Shown here one piece after another: positions 18,212 to 27,496 of a DNA stretch of 64,000 nucleotides (its first letter is position 1; every line of letters begins with the position of its first letter). This stretch comes from Pseudomonadota bacterium (GTDB lineage Bacteria; Pseudomonadota; Gammaproteobacteria; Steroidobacterales; Steroidobacteraceae). Below the pieces are notes generated by a model that saw nothing but the letters and a program-made list of their open reading frames with translations, ran no database searches and was not told the DNA's origin. The stretch is taken from the NCBI GenBank assembly GCA_023391335.1, contig JAEWBG010000057.1, forward strand, positions 1-64,000. The letters are read 5' to 3'. Position numbers and translations under genes: made by a program.

Positions 18212-18625
18212 TCAGCGCGATTGACGCGCCTCGGTATAGCGAGCGAAGTTGTTCAGAATCGCCTGCCACCCTTGTTGCTGCTGTTCGATCGAGTGCGTCG
18301 GCTCGCTATCGAACGTGACGCGAACGAGCACACCCTTCGCATTCTTCTTGAATTCGACGGATGCCTTCCGATCGCCGAACGAATACTCGATGAGTTCGTT
18401 CTTAACGACGGCCGTATACGTGCCGGCGAAATCGAATCCCATGCTGCCGTCCTTCGCCTCCATGCGCGACGAGAAATTGCCGCCGACTCGCAAATCCACG
18501 GAGGCAGCGGTGGTGTGCCAATCATCGGACGCTGCATTCCACTGCTTGATGTCTTCGGGCGTGGTGTAGGTACGCCAGACGGTATCCAGAGGCGCGGCGA
18601 CGACGGTTTCGACTGTGATTTTCAT
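18212..18625 (-). CDS. SRPBCC (AHSA1/START-like) protein
   Basis: 137 residues of the AHSA1-type START fold: MKITVETVVAAPLDTVWRTY, TPEDIKQWNAASDDWHTTAA, then a GGNFSSRMEAKDGSMGFDF beta region and the C-terminal helix QQGWQAILNNFARYTE. Such proteins bind hydrophobic ligands or act as stress-associated factors; the ligand is unknown. It heads a two-gene unit with the YCII protein, a common pairing in small stress-response clusters. Confidence 0.88.
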   Translation of the reverse strand: MKITVETVVAAPLDTVWRTYTTPEDIKQWNAASDDWHTTAASVDLRVGGNFSSRMEAKDGSMGFDFAGTYTAVVKNELIEYSFGDRKASVEFKKNAKGVLVRVTFDSEPTHSIEQQQQGWQAILNNFARYTEARQSR

Positions 18626-19314
18626 GATGAATGCTCCTCTTCGATCTTTCAGACTTGGCCCGTGCGGGCATTCCTATCTAAGACGTATGTGCTATCGCGA
18701 TTCCGACACCGGCGAACGAATGCCTTTGCTTGGGTGACTACTGACTTGTGACTAGAGACTAGCAAGAATGGATTTTTTACTCCGCGTCCCCGAGTCCCCG
18801 CGGAGATCCTTTCTTGTTCTTAATGACTCCGTAATCTCAATGTCTCTCGAGTGACTAGTGACTCGTGACTAGCAAACACGGGCTCACCCCGTGTTCCCGA
18901 TGTTCCCCGTGGAGTTTATAAGTTGCGAAGCCGCCCACAGATAGGCACCCGCCTTCGCGGGTGCGACGGCGGCGGCTTTGAACTCTGTGCGCTCTGTGAG
19001 CTCTGTGTGAAATCTTCCGGTCTTCGGCTGTCGGTTGGCAGTTGGTGGTCAGAACCCGCCTGCGCCGGTGCGGCGGCGGCTTTGAACTCTGCGCTATGTA
19101 TTGCGTCCGACCCTCCGTGTTCTCCGTGTCCTCCGTGTCCTCCGTGTCCTCCGTGTCCTCCGTGTCCTCCGTGGAAATCATCTTCTTTCCTCGTCTTACC
19201 CCCGTGTCCTCCGTGTGAAATCTTGTTGCCTTTGTCTTGCCTCGGAGCTCAGCTGGAACAAGGAAGCCGCTTAAGAGTTGATGCGGCTGCCCTCTTGCAG
19301 CGAGATCGTCACAA
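18626..19314. repeat. Long composite block of dispersed repeats
   Basis: This region contains GTGACTAGTGACT-type repeats (18736-18768 and 18847-18876), several 9-bp CTCCGTGTC blocks and a GGCACCCGC/GCGGGTGC hairpin repeat (18942-18970). Its most regular part is seven consecutive 9-bp units at 19114-19176. A TTGGCAGTTGGTGGTC-type repeat lies near 19033. No gene is supported; ORFs in it encode only repeat-derived EDTEDTE or PPCPPC strings. Confidence 0.8.
19114..19176. repeat. Seven-unit 9-bp tandem array (TCCGTGTCC)
   Basis: Six units of TCCGTGTCC or TCCGTGTTC are followed by a terminal TCCGTGGAA, in perfect 9-base register over 63 bases. This is the longest run of this repeat in the window. 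Other copies have two to four units, so copy number varies between loci. Confidence 0.9.
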
Positions 19315-19599
19315 ATGTTTGCTGAAATTTACTGCATCCAAGCGAACACCGCGCGGCGGTGGGGGCATTTAGTGCAGTCGGCATTGAATTTCGAATTTGG
19401 CGAATGGCCGGAAGACGCCAGCGCATCGCCGTGGGCGGAATGGAAGCGCGGAGTGGTGGCCGCGATTCAGGAGTTGCTCAAAGACTCGCTGGCCGGCGTG
19501 TCGGAAGACGATGTGGATTGGGATGCATGGCGGCATCTCTACGAGACCGGGCACTCGCCCGAAGCCGCGGTTAACAAGGCATTTCTTGTCGATGCCTGA
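19315..19599 (+). CDS. Hypothetical acidic helical protein
   Basis: 94 residues, acidic and Trp-rich (EFGEWPEDASASPWAEWKRG, then DDVDWDAWRHLYETGHSPEAA). No domain is recognised, no membrane segment and no signal peptide. It starts at ATG 19315. It is convergent with the peroxiredoxin gene and shares a bidirectional terminator-like hairpin with it. Coding character looks real despite the repeat-rich upstream region. Confidence 0.55.
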   Translation: MFAEIYCIQANTARRWGHLVQSALNFEFGEWPEDASASPWAEWKRGVVAAIQELLKDSLAGVSEDDVDWDAWRHLYETGHSPEAAVNKAFLVDA

Positions 19600-19629
19600 A
19601 CTGGCCGCAGCTCAGGGCCGCGGCCAGTT
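19599..19629. terminator. Bidirectional terminator-like hairpin
   Basis: AACTGGCCGC (19599-19608) pairs perfectly with GCGGCCAGTT (19620-19629), leaving an 11-base loop, between two convergent genes. There is no clear U-tract, so the terminator role is inferred from position. Confidence 0.6.
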
Positions 19630-19637
19630 GAATCGAG

Positions 19638-20231
19638 TTACTTCTTCGCGCCGCTGAGCTTCTGCACAGCCGCGAGTGCCTCATTCACGTTATCGACCGG
19701 ACTTACGCCGCCCACAGTCGCGGCAATGGTGCCGTCCTTATTAACGATGAACGTCGTGCGCTCGGCGAACCCGTGCTTGATCTGAACGCCGCGGGTGTCT
19801 TTGGCTGCCGGGTTCGCGTCGCCGACTTTCAGTCCGTAAGACTTCGCGATGGATCCATCTGCATCCGAGGCCACCGGAATCTTGCCGGCGCAATACTCAG
19901 GATCGCTCGAGAAATCCTTCAAGCGCCCGATGTCATCGAGCGAGACGCCAACGATGCTGGCGCCGGCCGCTGCGAACTGGTCGGTCTTGGTGGAAAACGT
20001 GTGTGCCTGCAGGTTGCAGCCGCCGGTATACGCCGAAGGATAAAAGTACACGACGACCGGCCCCTTCTTGAGATTGTCGGCAAGTGAATAAGTGAACTCC
20101 TTGCCATTGAGCGCTGCCTTGGCGGAAAAGTCGGGGGCCTTCACACCGGTCTCCAGAGCTGCATATGCGCCCAACGCGGCGACCACACCGATTGCTCCCC
20201 CGAGCCAACTCAAAACCACCTTCGTTTTCAT
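19638..20231 (-). CDS. Exported or membrane-anchored peroxiredoxin (AhpC/TSA, BCP-like)
   Basis: 197 residues. An N-terminal hydrophobic segment (about 8-25) acts as signal or anchor, placing the enzyme in the periplasm. The thioredoxin-fold core has VVVYFYPSAYTGGCNLQAHTF, with the peroxidatic Cys72 in TGGC instead of the common TPGC. A possible resolving Cys114 lies in DPEYCAGKIPV. The remaining blocks (ASIVGVSLDDIG, RTTFIVNKDGTI) are family-typical. It probably reduces peroxides using a thiol donor. Confidence 0.87.
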   Translation of the reverse strand: MKTKVVLSWLGGAIGVVAALGAYAALETGVKAPDFSAKAALNGKEFTYSLADNLKKGPVVVYFYPSAYTGGCNLQAHTFSTKTDQFAAAGASIVGVSLDDIGRLKDFSSDPEYCAGKIPVASDADGSIAKSYGLKVGDANPAAKDTRGVQIKHGFAERTTFIVNKDGTIAATVGGVSPVDNVNEALAAVQKLSGAKK

Positions 20232-20446
20232 AAAAACCTCACCTGCAATTGGAACGACATAGCGACTAGTGAACGCGAATACCCTACTGCTTCGTAGTCT
20301 AGGGGCAGCGGTTTAGCGAGAACGCATGGATTTGTGAACAACGCATGTCCTGACGCTCGCGCGTGAGTGATCGCAATGCACCGGACCGGTTCTAAGCGGA
20401 TTTAATTACACGGTTGCTGTGCGGATTTGGCACGAAGGGAACGGGC

Positions 20447-20955
20447 GACTAGTGACTAGTGACTAGTGACTGGTGACTAGCAAGAAGGGGCTCTCGCCCC
20501 GTATTCCGAGTGGTCCCAGATCGCGAAGCACGCCGACAGGATAGGCAGCCCGTTCGCGGGTGCGACGATCTGAAAGAGCTAAAAGCTCCGTGCCCTCCGC
20601 GTTCTCCGTGGAAATTGTCCTCCTCCTCTTCTTACCCCTGTGTACCCCGTGGAGATCTTCCTCTGCTTGCAAAGCGAAGCGACCCAGATAGGCGCCTGCC
20701 TTCGCGGGTATGACGATCTAAAGCGCCTAAACGCTCCGTGTTCTCCGTGTCCTCCGTGTGAAACTTCTGAGTGACTAGTGACTGGTGACTGGTGACTAGC
20801 AAGAAGGGGCTCTCGCCCCGTATTCCGAGTGTTCCCAGTGGAGTTCTTAGATCGCGAACCACACCGACAAGATGGGCACCCGCCTTCGCGGGTATGACGA
20901 TCTAAAGCGCCTAAACGCTCCGTGTTCTCCGTGTCCTCCGTGTGAAATTCTTGAT
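20447..20955. repeat. Three-copy composite repeat (families C, hairpin D and A in fixed order)
   Basis: Three adjacent units (about 20447-20625, 20626-20768 and 20769-20955) repeat the same module order. Each full unit has GTGACTAGTGACTGG, then AAGGGGCTCTCGCCCC (a hairpin), a CGTATTCCGAGTG segment, a GGCACCCGCCTTCGCGGG hairpin with GTATGACGATCTAAAG, and finally a CTCCGTGTC block. Unit 2 lacks the first module. Units 1 and 3 are very similar. The array ends 17 bases from the stop codon of the polyphosphate phosphotransferase gene. 20232-20446 shows nothing further. Confidence 0.85.
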
Positions 20956-20971
20956 CCGACTTCTTCAAGCA

Positions 20972-22420
20972 CTACTTCAGCGCCGCATCCAGCCGCGAGG
21001 CAATCGCGCGTAACACGGCGATGCGCGCGGCCGGTTTGTCATCCGCTTCGATCGGAAACCACGGAGCACATTCGGTGTTCGTGCGGCGAATCATGTCCGC
21101 GGCAGCAGCTTGATACGCATCGTAGAAGCGTCGATTGGCCCAGTCTTCCTTATCGACCTTGAAGCGTTTGAGCGGATCGTCCTCGCGAGCCTTCAAGCGG
21201 CGGAACTGTTCTTCCTTACTCACGGACAACCAGAACTTCGCGACGATGATGCGATGCTCGCTCAGTTGCAGTTCGAATTCGTTGATTTCGTCGTAGGCGC
21301 GCTGCCAGTCATTTTCCGGCGTGAGTTCGCGCACGCGTTCCACCAAAACTCTGCCGTACCACGATCGATCGTAGATCGTGACTTCGCCACGCGGTGGAAT
21401 CGCTTTCCAGAAGCGCCACAAGTACGGATGCGCTGCTTCTTCAGGCGTCGGCGCGGAGACCGGGACGACTTGATATTGCCGGGCATCGAGCGCACGAGTC
21501 ACGCGTCGTATAGAACCGCCCTTCCCTGCCGCATCCATGCCCTCGAACGCGAGCACGAGCGCATGCTTGCGAAACTTGGCGCGTCTTGCGGCGAGAGCAA
21601 TCTTGCTCTGCAATTCATTGAGCTCGCGCTCGTAGTCATCGTCATTCAAGGCGGGCAGTGCACGCGCGGGCAATCGAACGCGCTTGCCGCTTTCGTGCTT
21701 CGGCCACTTCAGCAACTTGGGTCTTTGCGGCGCTAAACCCGCCTGAAGTTCCTTGAGCAACAAGTTGCCCACGCGCAGCAGTCGATATTCTTCGTCCGCC
21801 GCATCGACGCGATGCCATGGCGCATTCGCAGACTCGGTGAGTTCGATGACAACTTCGGTTGCAGCTTTTGCAGCACGATGGTGCTTCACCAGCCAGCGAT
21901 CTTCTGCCGTCACACGCCAGCGAGTGAGCTTGTCCGCTCGCAACGCTGCCAATCGTTCGCGCTGCAGTTTCGCCGGCAGATCCAGCTGGACTTTCAAAAC
22001 GCGAATCCCGTCCGCTTCCAACATGGCTTCCAACTGCCGAATGCGCTCGCTTGCACGTTTGAGCTCCGAACCCTTCTGCTTCTCGAGGGCGAGCTGATGC
22101 AATTCGGAATACCAGCCTGTGTGCATGAACGCCATGCGACCGCGCGCCGGCAAGTGCGTCCAGTAACGCCACATCTCCGGGCGCAACTGGTCGTATGCGT
22201 CGGGCGGGCCGAATGCGTGAACGTGGATAAACTTCGGATCGAGCCACTCGAGCAAGTCGTTGATGACTTCGCTGCGGCCCGCAGTGGGCGCGCCGGTGAG
22301 GATGAGGACAAATCCGAAGGCGCGCGATGTTTCTAGCTGCGACTGCGCCGCCAATAGCTGATCGCGTAAAACAATCAGCTCACGTTCGAACTCGCGCTTG
22401 CTGACCCGCGGATGACCCAT
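20972..22420 (-). CDS. pap: Polyphosphate:AMP phosphotransferase (two-domain PPK2)
   Basis: 482 residues with two tandem PPK2 domains, the usual length and layout of class II PPK2 enzymes that convert AMP to ADP with polyphosphate. The C-terminal domain has an intact Walker A (FEGMDAAGKGGSIRRV), the YDRSWYGRVLVERV lid region and the DDPLKRFKVDKEDWANR motif. The N-terminal domain has a degenerate P-loop (LTGAPTAGRSEV), consistent with a non-catalytic copy. Its start lies against the stop codon of the agmatine deiminase gene, so the two are cotranscribed. A composite repeat array lies just 3' of it. Confidence 0.9.
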   Translation of the reverse strand: MGHPRVSKREFERELIVLRDQLLAAQSQLETSRAFGFVLILTGAPTAGRSEVINDLLEWLDPKFIHVHAFGPPDAYDQLRPEMWRYWTHLPARGRMAFMHTGWYSELHQLALEKQKGSELKRASERIRQLEAMLEADGIRVLKVQLDLPAKLQRERLAALRADKLTRWRVTAEDRWLVKHHRAAKAATEVVIELTESANAPWHRVDAADEEYRLLRVGNLLLKELQAGLAPQRPKLLKWPKHESGKRVRLPARALPALNDDDYERELNELQSKIALAARRAKFRKHALVLAFEGMDAAGKGGSIRRVTRALDARQYQVVPVSAPTPEEAAHPYLWRFWKAIPPRGEVTIYDRSWYGRVLVERVRELTPENDWQRAYDEINEFELQLSEHRIIVAKFWLSVSKEEQFRRLKAREDDPLKRFKVDKEDWANRRFYDAYQAAAADMIRRTNTECAPWFPIEADDKPAARIAVLRAIASRLDAALK

Positions 22421-23521
22421 CTACTTTTTTCCCGCGGGCACTTGCTGGGTGATGCAGTGAATGTTGCCGCCGCCCAGCAGAATTTCGCGAGCTTGAACTC
22501 CGATCACTCGTCGCTCCGGAAATAGTCGCTTCACGATTCGCGCCGCCGGCTTGTCCGTCTTCGGATCTAAAAGCGGCATGACGACTGTGGAGTTCCCGAT
22601 GTAGAAGTTCACGTAAGAGCCCGCGAGCCGCTCGCCGGCTTCGCGAGGTGCCGCACCCTCGGCTGCATCGATATCTCGCGCTTCCTCTTTGGTGCGATAC
22701 AGAGGACCCGGCTGCGGAATCTTGTGCACTTTGAACTTGCGTCCTTGAGCATCCCGCGAGTCCATCAAACGCTCGTACGCATCCAGCGAGACTCGATACT
22801 GGGGATCGCGTTTGTTATCGGTCCACGTCAGCGCGACTTCACCTGGACGCACAAAGCAGCACAGATTATCGACGTGACCATCGGTCTCATCGTTGATCAC
22901 GCCCTTGGTGAGCCATACCACGCTGCTCACGCCCAAGTATTCGTGCAACAGTATTTCGATCTGCCCTTTGTCCAGATGCGGATTGCGATTGGGATTGAGC
23001 AAACACTCCTCGGTCGTGATGAGCGTGCCCTCGCCGTCGACGTGAATCGCCCCGCCTTCGAGAATCAACGGCGCCCGATAACGATCGCGCCCTTCGATCT
23101 CCAACACTTTCCGCGCGACGAGATCGTCTTGGTCCCAAGGGAAATACAGCCCGCCGTTCAAACCGCCCCATGCATTGAACGCCCAATCGACCCCACGCAC
23201 GTTGCGCTTCTTGTTGACCACGAACGTCGGACCGACATCGCGCATCCACGCATCGTTACTCGACATCTCCACCACGCGGATCGCATCCGGCAACATCGAA
23301 CGCGCATTCACGAATTGATCGCGCGACACCCCCACTGTGACCGGTTCGCTCGTCGCAATGGCTGTTGCCACCGAAGCGAATTCGCGTTGCGCAGGTTTTG
23401 CAGCCAAGCGCCACAAACTTGCCTGCTCCGGCCACAGCATCCAACAACCGCTGTGCGGCTCGAATTCACCGGGCATCCAGAAGCCGTCGGAGGCGGGAGT
23501 GGTGGCGAGTGTTGATGTCAT
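22421..23521 (-). CDS. aguA: Agmatine deiminase
   Basis: 366 residues, typical length. Family motifs are clear: [18 protein letters not shown], the substrate-binding [43 protein letters not shown] and the C-terminal [11 protein letters not shown] carrying the catalytic Cys. It hydrolyses agmatine to N-carbamoylputrescine and ammonia in putrescine synthesis or arginine-derived polyamine use. No aguB is in the window. It is directly followed by pap on the same strand. Upstream of its ATG is a mini-hairpin repeat region. Confidence 0.95.
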   Translation of the reverse strand: MTSTLATTPASDGFWMPGEFEPHSGCWMLWPEQASLWRLAAKPAQREFASVATAIATSEPVTVGVSRDQFVNARSMLPDAIRVVEMSSNDAWMRDVGPTFVVNKKRNVRGVDWAFNAWGGLNGGLYFPWDQDDLVARKVLEIEGRDRYRAPLILEGGAIHVDGEGTLITTEECLLNPNRNPHLDKGQIEILLHEYLGVSSVVWLTKGVINDETDGHVDNLCCFVRPGEVALTWTDNKRDPQYRVSLDAYERLMDSRDAQGRKFKVHKIPQPGPLYRTKEEARDIDAAEGAAPREAGERLAGSYVNFYIGNSTVVMPLLDPKTDKPAARIVKRLFPERRVIGVQAREILLGGGNIHCITQQVPAGKK

Positions 23522-23899
23522 GGTTGGTTAGGGTGACACATTCGGACAGATGCTTCGCATCGGGAAGGCCTAACGGCGGGATGGATGCTTTGCATCGTGA
23601 GGGACTAACGTCGGGTTAGAAACAAACAGGGGGCATGCTTTGCATCGAGAAGGCCTGAGGGCGGAAGGATGCTTCACATCGTGAGGGACTGCGTCGGGTC
23701 AGACACTGATACGGCAAATGCGCTGCACCGGGGGAGACTCAAGTTGAGTCAGCGAACAAGACAGAAAGCGTCATTCCGTTCCGAGCGCTTCTGTCCCGAC
23801 GTAAGTCCCTCTCGACACGAAGTGTCCTACCCGACGAATATCCTTCTCGACGCGCAGCGTCCTTCTCGACGCCTGTCCTTCCCGACGCGCTAGCGTCCG
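23522..23899. repeat. Mini-hairpin repeat array (family E)
   Basis: This region contains many short units such as GATGCTTCGCATC, GATGCTTTGCATC, GACACGAAGTGTC and GACGCGCTAGCGTC, separated by GGGAAGGCC, GAGGGACT or TCCTTCTCGAC flanks. Each unit is a perfect or near-perfect hairpin with a three- or four-base loop. No gene is supported. Confidence 0.8.
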
Positions 23900-24106
23900 T
23901 CATCCCCTGCTCAACGTGTACTCCGCACTGCAATACGGGCACTTCGCCCAACCCGTCTTTTCGATCGGGAGGAACACGCGAGGATGCGAGTTCCAAAGAT
24001 GCATGCCGGGCATCGGGCAGGACAGCGGTAGATCCGACATCGTGACCGTGTATTGATTGCTTGCGTTCGGCTGCAAAAGCTTGGTGCTGGATTCGTTCGC
24101 GCTCAT
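23900..24106 (-). CDS. CHCC zinc-finger domain protein
   Basis: 68 residues with the CHCC pattern of the NDUFS6-like zinc-finger family: DLPLSCPMPGMHLWNSHPRV, then FLPIEKTGWAKCPYCSAEY. That gives Cys, His, Cys and Cys ligands in the expected spacing. Such short proteins are common in gammaproteobacteria and are presumed to bind zinc; the role is unclear. It is flanked on both sides by mini-hairpin repeats. Confidence 0.88.
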   Translation of the reverse strand: MSANESSTKLLQPNASNQYTVTMSDLPLSCPMPGMHLWNSHPRVFLPIEKTGWAKCPYCSAEYTLSRG

Positions 24107-24756
24107 CTGGGACTCCTCGAAGAGGGGCGCAATTATGGCAGAAAGCGGCGGGCACCTCCCTGTGCCTGAGATAGGCCTGCCGGTGAGAAAGACGCTTGGC
24201 GTCGGGAGGGACTAACGTCGAGAAGGACAACTACGTCGTCGGGAGGGACTTCGTCGGGTCAGAGGCTGGAGCGGAGCTGACAACTGCCAACTCTAAACGG
24301 CAAACCGAGAGGAAATGGTGTGGCGTGTCGCGTGTGGGGTCAGCCTCACCCATCTCTTGCTGCCAACCGTCAACTCACAACCGTACCGTTAAGAACGCCC
24401 CCTTCCCGACCTTCCCCCGCAAGCGACCGCAAGCGAGGGAAGGAGTGAGAGTCGCAGCGCTCGCCTGAGCAAACCCCATCGACTCCGACATCCTGTCAAT
24501 CCTGTTCATCCTGTCTAAAACGTCTTTTCCTCTGCTCCGGATACAAAGAGAAGATGTGTCGACGGACTAACAAGAAGCACACGATGACAACGCGAAGTGT
24601 GACGACAAAGTCGTCCATCGTTCATCCGATTCTGTCCCGACGCAGTCCTTCCCGATGCGACAGCATCCTTCCCGACGTCGGTCCTTCTCGACGCAAAGCG
24701 TCCCTCTCGACGAACGTCCTTCCCGATCGAAAAGCGATCCGTCGCAGATGTGAGGA
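24107..24756. repeat. Mixed repeat region between CHCC gene and polB
   Basis: In order: mini-hairpins (GACGCTTGGCGTC near 24191), a CTGCCAACTCTAAACGGC-type repeat (near 24282), GCTGCCAACCGTCAACTC (near 24359), a family F hairpin variant (24400-24465), a CCTGTCAATCCTGTTCATCC repeat (24491-24518), and a second mini-hairpin array (24600-24750) that reaches the polB stop codon. At least four repeat families abut one another. No gene is supported. Confidence 0.8.
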
Positions 24757-27090
24757 TTACAGCCTCATCTCGATCTGCCGACTATTCCCCACGACCTGGT
24801 CGAAATCCAGGCCTAACGTACCGAGCACGGGTTCGGCCACGGGGCGGATTTGCTTGTCCACGTAATGCTCCCGATCCAGTGGATTCTGCACATTGTCCAA
24901 GGGCTCGGGGCCTGCCGTCGTCATCACATATTGAATGAGTCGGCCCGATTGCGAGGATTTCCGGGCAGCGGCGACATGAGGTGGTGTGGTCGCGGTGTAT
25001 TCGGCGGTGTCTTTGCGCAAGTTCTTTCGATACACCAGATCCGCATCGAGTTCTCCGTCGCGAACTCGCGTGACAATTTCAGTCAAGTACGACTCCACCG
25101 GTTCATCGCGGAATAGGCGCAGATACAGTTCACGCTGCACGTTCTTGGCGAGCTCAGTCCAGTCGCGACGCACCACTTCCATGCCGACGAACTCGAGTTG
25201 ACCGTTATCGTGACGCAAGCCCGCATAACGCTTGCTTGCACCCCGCGCACTGTGTCGTGCATGCGGCAAGAACAACTTCTCGTACAGCTTCTCGAACTTT
25301 AGCTCCAACTTGCTGGCCAGGTGCCAACGCTCCTCGATGTGGCCCGCAAGATCCGAACTCAATTGGAGTGAGAGTTCGCGGCCCCGCGCATTGGCTTCTT
25401 CTGCGGCATCGATCCCGGAGCGAACGAACAAGCTGTCCGTGTCGCCATAGAGCACGGTGAATCCGCGCTTCTCAAACCACTGCTTCGACCACAGCAGCAT
25501 CTCGCGCCCCGTGCTCGTGATCGCATTGGCGAGATCCGGGTTGTAGAAGCGGCAGGCGGGCGTGCCCAGCACGCCGTAAAACGAGTTCATCAAAATCTTG
25601 ATGGCGTTCGATGCGACTTGATCGCCCGCTTTGCGCGCGTTCTCTCGCTGCGGAAACAACTGATTCAACATGCCGGGCAAGATTCCCGGTTCACGGCGGA
25701 ATCGCGCAGCCGGCGTATCGATCAAATCCGAACCGCTTTGATCACGCGGCACGTACGTCAGCGGATCGATGTTGAACGTGCGAATCACGCTCGGATAGAG
25801 GCTCTTGAAATCGAATACCCAAACATTGCGATGCAAGCCGGTGGTGGGCTCCAGAACATAGCCACCTTGTTGTGCGGCGTGCACGCGCGAGTCGTCGGAC
25901 CTCACGGTCGGCGCGACGATCTTCAGGCGTTCCAACTCGCTCAAATACAAGAACTCGAATGAGGCGATGCTGGCGGAGACGCGATCCGGCGTCATGCCGG
26001 TGAGTTGGCTGCGTGCGAACGCGAGTCGAATGACGTTCAGCTTCTCGACGATTTGGTACGCGAGCCGTGCATCGGTTCTAGCGTACAGCGCGAACGCGGG
26101 CAGATCGTGTCGATAGTTGTGAAGGATCTCTTGGAGACGATCGCGCACGTCGCCTGAAACCGCTTTGCCTTCACCCAAGACTTCGCGCGCGACAGCATCG
26201 AGCGAATAGTCGTCCATGCGGATGAAGGCGCCGCGGAGCAAGTCGATCCCGTCCAATACGAGCCGGCCCGGGATGCTCGCCTGCCCGCTGCCGAAATAGC
26301 CTTCCGCCTTACGCAGGCGCATCGCGCCGGCATCTCTTCCCAGTTCCAGCGGATGCCGCACACGCTGCGCGATTTTCTGCAACGCATTGAGATCGAAATC
26401 CACGATGTTCCAACCGGTGATCACATCGGGATCGAAGGCGCGGATCCGCTCGCAAAATGCATCCAATGCCGTGAACTCATCGGCACATCGCACCGCGTGC
26501 TCGGGCATCGATCGATTCGAGCCATCGACGATCAGCACTTCATCGATGCCGGGCGCGTATAGCGAGATCGCAAGCAAGCGCTCCCCCCGCCCGTCGGTCT
26601 CGATGTCGAAGGACAAGACGCGCGGAGTAATCGACACATCTGCCGGCCTCAAGACGGGATTGTCGAAAATCCAAGTAATGCCATCGCCCGCGACGGGCTC
26701 ACCTTCGATCTCACATCCGCCTTTGATCGCCCTCTCGATCAGATAGCGCATCGCGAAGCGCACATCGGCTTCGAATGTGTCGATGCCTGCAGAGTGCAGT
26801 CGGTCTCGCAGTGCAGGCACGTCCGATGGGATTGCGAGGCTCACTCGGCTGACGGCTTCGCCGAGAAACGTGTACCGACCGCAGTCTTCAATATGCTTCG
26901 CACCCAGTACTTGAGCTCTGCGGGCAGCCGACGCCTTGATGTAGAAGTGCGGACGCTGCCGATCGTCGCGGATCAAGAATGTGCTCCCGTCCTCCATGCG
27001 CCCGTAGAGGCAGATCAAGGGCACGCGGTCGCGCTCGCGGTTCACGACGCGATACGTTGCTTGGAGGATGAAGCCGCGGAAGGTTGTCAC
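24757..27090 (-). CDS. polB: DNA polymerase II (family B)
   Basis: 777 residues, close to the E. coli Pol II length. The 3'-5' exonuclease domain has SFDIETDG (FDIET 161-165) and a FDPDVITGWNIVDFDL block. The polymerase domain has WVFDFKSLYPSVIRTFNIDP (motif A), KILMNSFYGVLG (motif B) and VLYGDTDSLFV (motif C, two catalytic Asp). This is a repair or translesion polymerase, in E. coli SOS-induced; no LexA box was identified here. It starts with GTG and is divergent from a small lipoprotein gene 89 bases away. Confidence 0.95.
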   Translation of the reverse strand: MTTFRGFILQATYRVVNRERDRVPLICLYGRMEDGSTFLIRDDRQRPHFYIKASAARRAQVLGAKHIEDCGRYTFLGEAVSRVSLAIPSDVPALRDRLHSAGIDTFEADVRFAMRYLIERAIKGGCEIEGEPVAGDGITWIFDNPVLRPADVSITPRVLSFDIETDGRGERLLAISLYAPGIDEVLIVDGSNRSMPEHAVRCADEFTALDAFCERIRAFDPDVITGWNIVDFDLNALQKIAQRVRHPLELGRDAGAMRLRKAEGYFGSGQASIPGRLVLDGIDLLRGAFIRMDDYSLDAVAREVLGEGKAVSGDVRDRLQEILHNYRHDLPAFALYARTDARLAYQIVEKLNVIRLAFARSQLTGMTPDRVSASIASFEFLYLSELERLKIVAPTVRSDDSRVHAAQQGGYVLEPTTGLHRNVWVFDFKSLYPSVIRTFNIDPLTYVPRDQSGSDLIDTPAARFRREPGILPGMLNQLFPQRENARKAGDQVASNAIKILMNSFYGVLGTPACRFYNPDLANAITSTGREMLLWSKQWFEKRGFTVLYGDTDSLFVRSGIDAAEEANARGRELSLQLSSDLAGHIEERWHLASKLELKFEKLYEKLFLPHARHSARGASKRYAGLRHDNGQLEFVGMEVVRRDWTELAKNVQRELYLRLFRDEPVESYLTEIVTRVRDGELDADLVYRKNLRKDTAEYTATTPPHVAAARKSSQSGRLIQYVMTTAGPEPLDNVQNPLDREHYVDKQIRPVAEPVLGTLGLDFDQVVGNSRQIEMRL

Positions 27091-27179
27091 GACGCGATTG
27101 TCGCCGATCTCTCTTACGTGCGCCCTGCCGTCGGCATATATTCGCTACCCGTTCGGAAATCGTCAGTACAGGAGTTCAG

Positions 27180-27485
27180 ATGCGCACATATATATGGATG
27201 GGTATGTTGATTGCCATGGCGGGCTGTGCCAGCAACGAATCAATGGTCAGAGACCGTGGCGCGGCCGACTTGCATTGCGATCCGGCTGAAGTGTCGGTCA
27301 AGTTGTTGGAGCGGCCTTATGTGGGTGTCACTCGTTACGCAGCGGAAGGCTGCGGAGAGACGCGCCAATACGAGTGCCGTGCGCGGGCATACACCGCCGG
27401 CGTGCCGGTTGGCGAACGCACCTGTCGCCGGGAAGGCGCCGATCATGACGGGATCATAGAGATCGGCGGCGGTTATACGTTTTGA
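27180..27485 (+). CDS. Small Cys-rich lipoprotein
   Basis: 101 residues. The ATG at 27180 has CAGGAG upstream and opens a lipoprotein signal, MRTYIWMGMLIAMAGC, with lipobox MAGC (Cys16). The mature part has four further Cys (HCDP, EGCGE, QYECRA, ERTCRR), suggesting two disulfides in the periplasm. The family is not recognised. It ends 11 bases before the ketopantoate reductase gene, so the two are probably cotranscribed. Confidence 0.7.
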   Translation: MRTYIWMGMLIAMAGCASNESMVRDRGAADLHCDPAEVSVKLLERPYVGVTRYAAEGCGETRQYECRARAYTAGVPVGERTCRREGADHDGIIEIGGGYTF

Positions 27486-27496
27486 CGGAGTACACG

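Noticed and set aside
18855..19372. Overlapping ORFs on both strands through the 9-bp repeats (EDTEDTE and PPCPPC translations)
   Set aside because: They are made entirely of repeat units, lack ribosome binding sites and occur wherever the repeats do.
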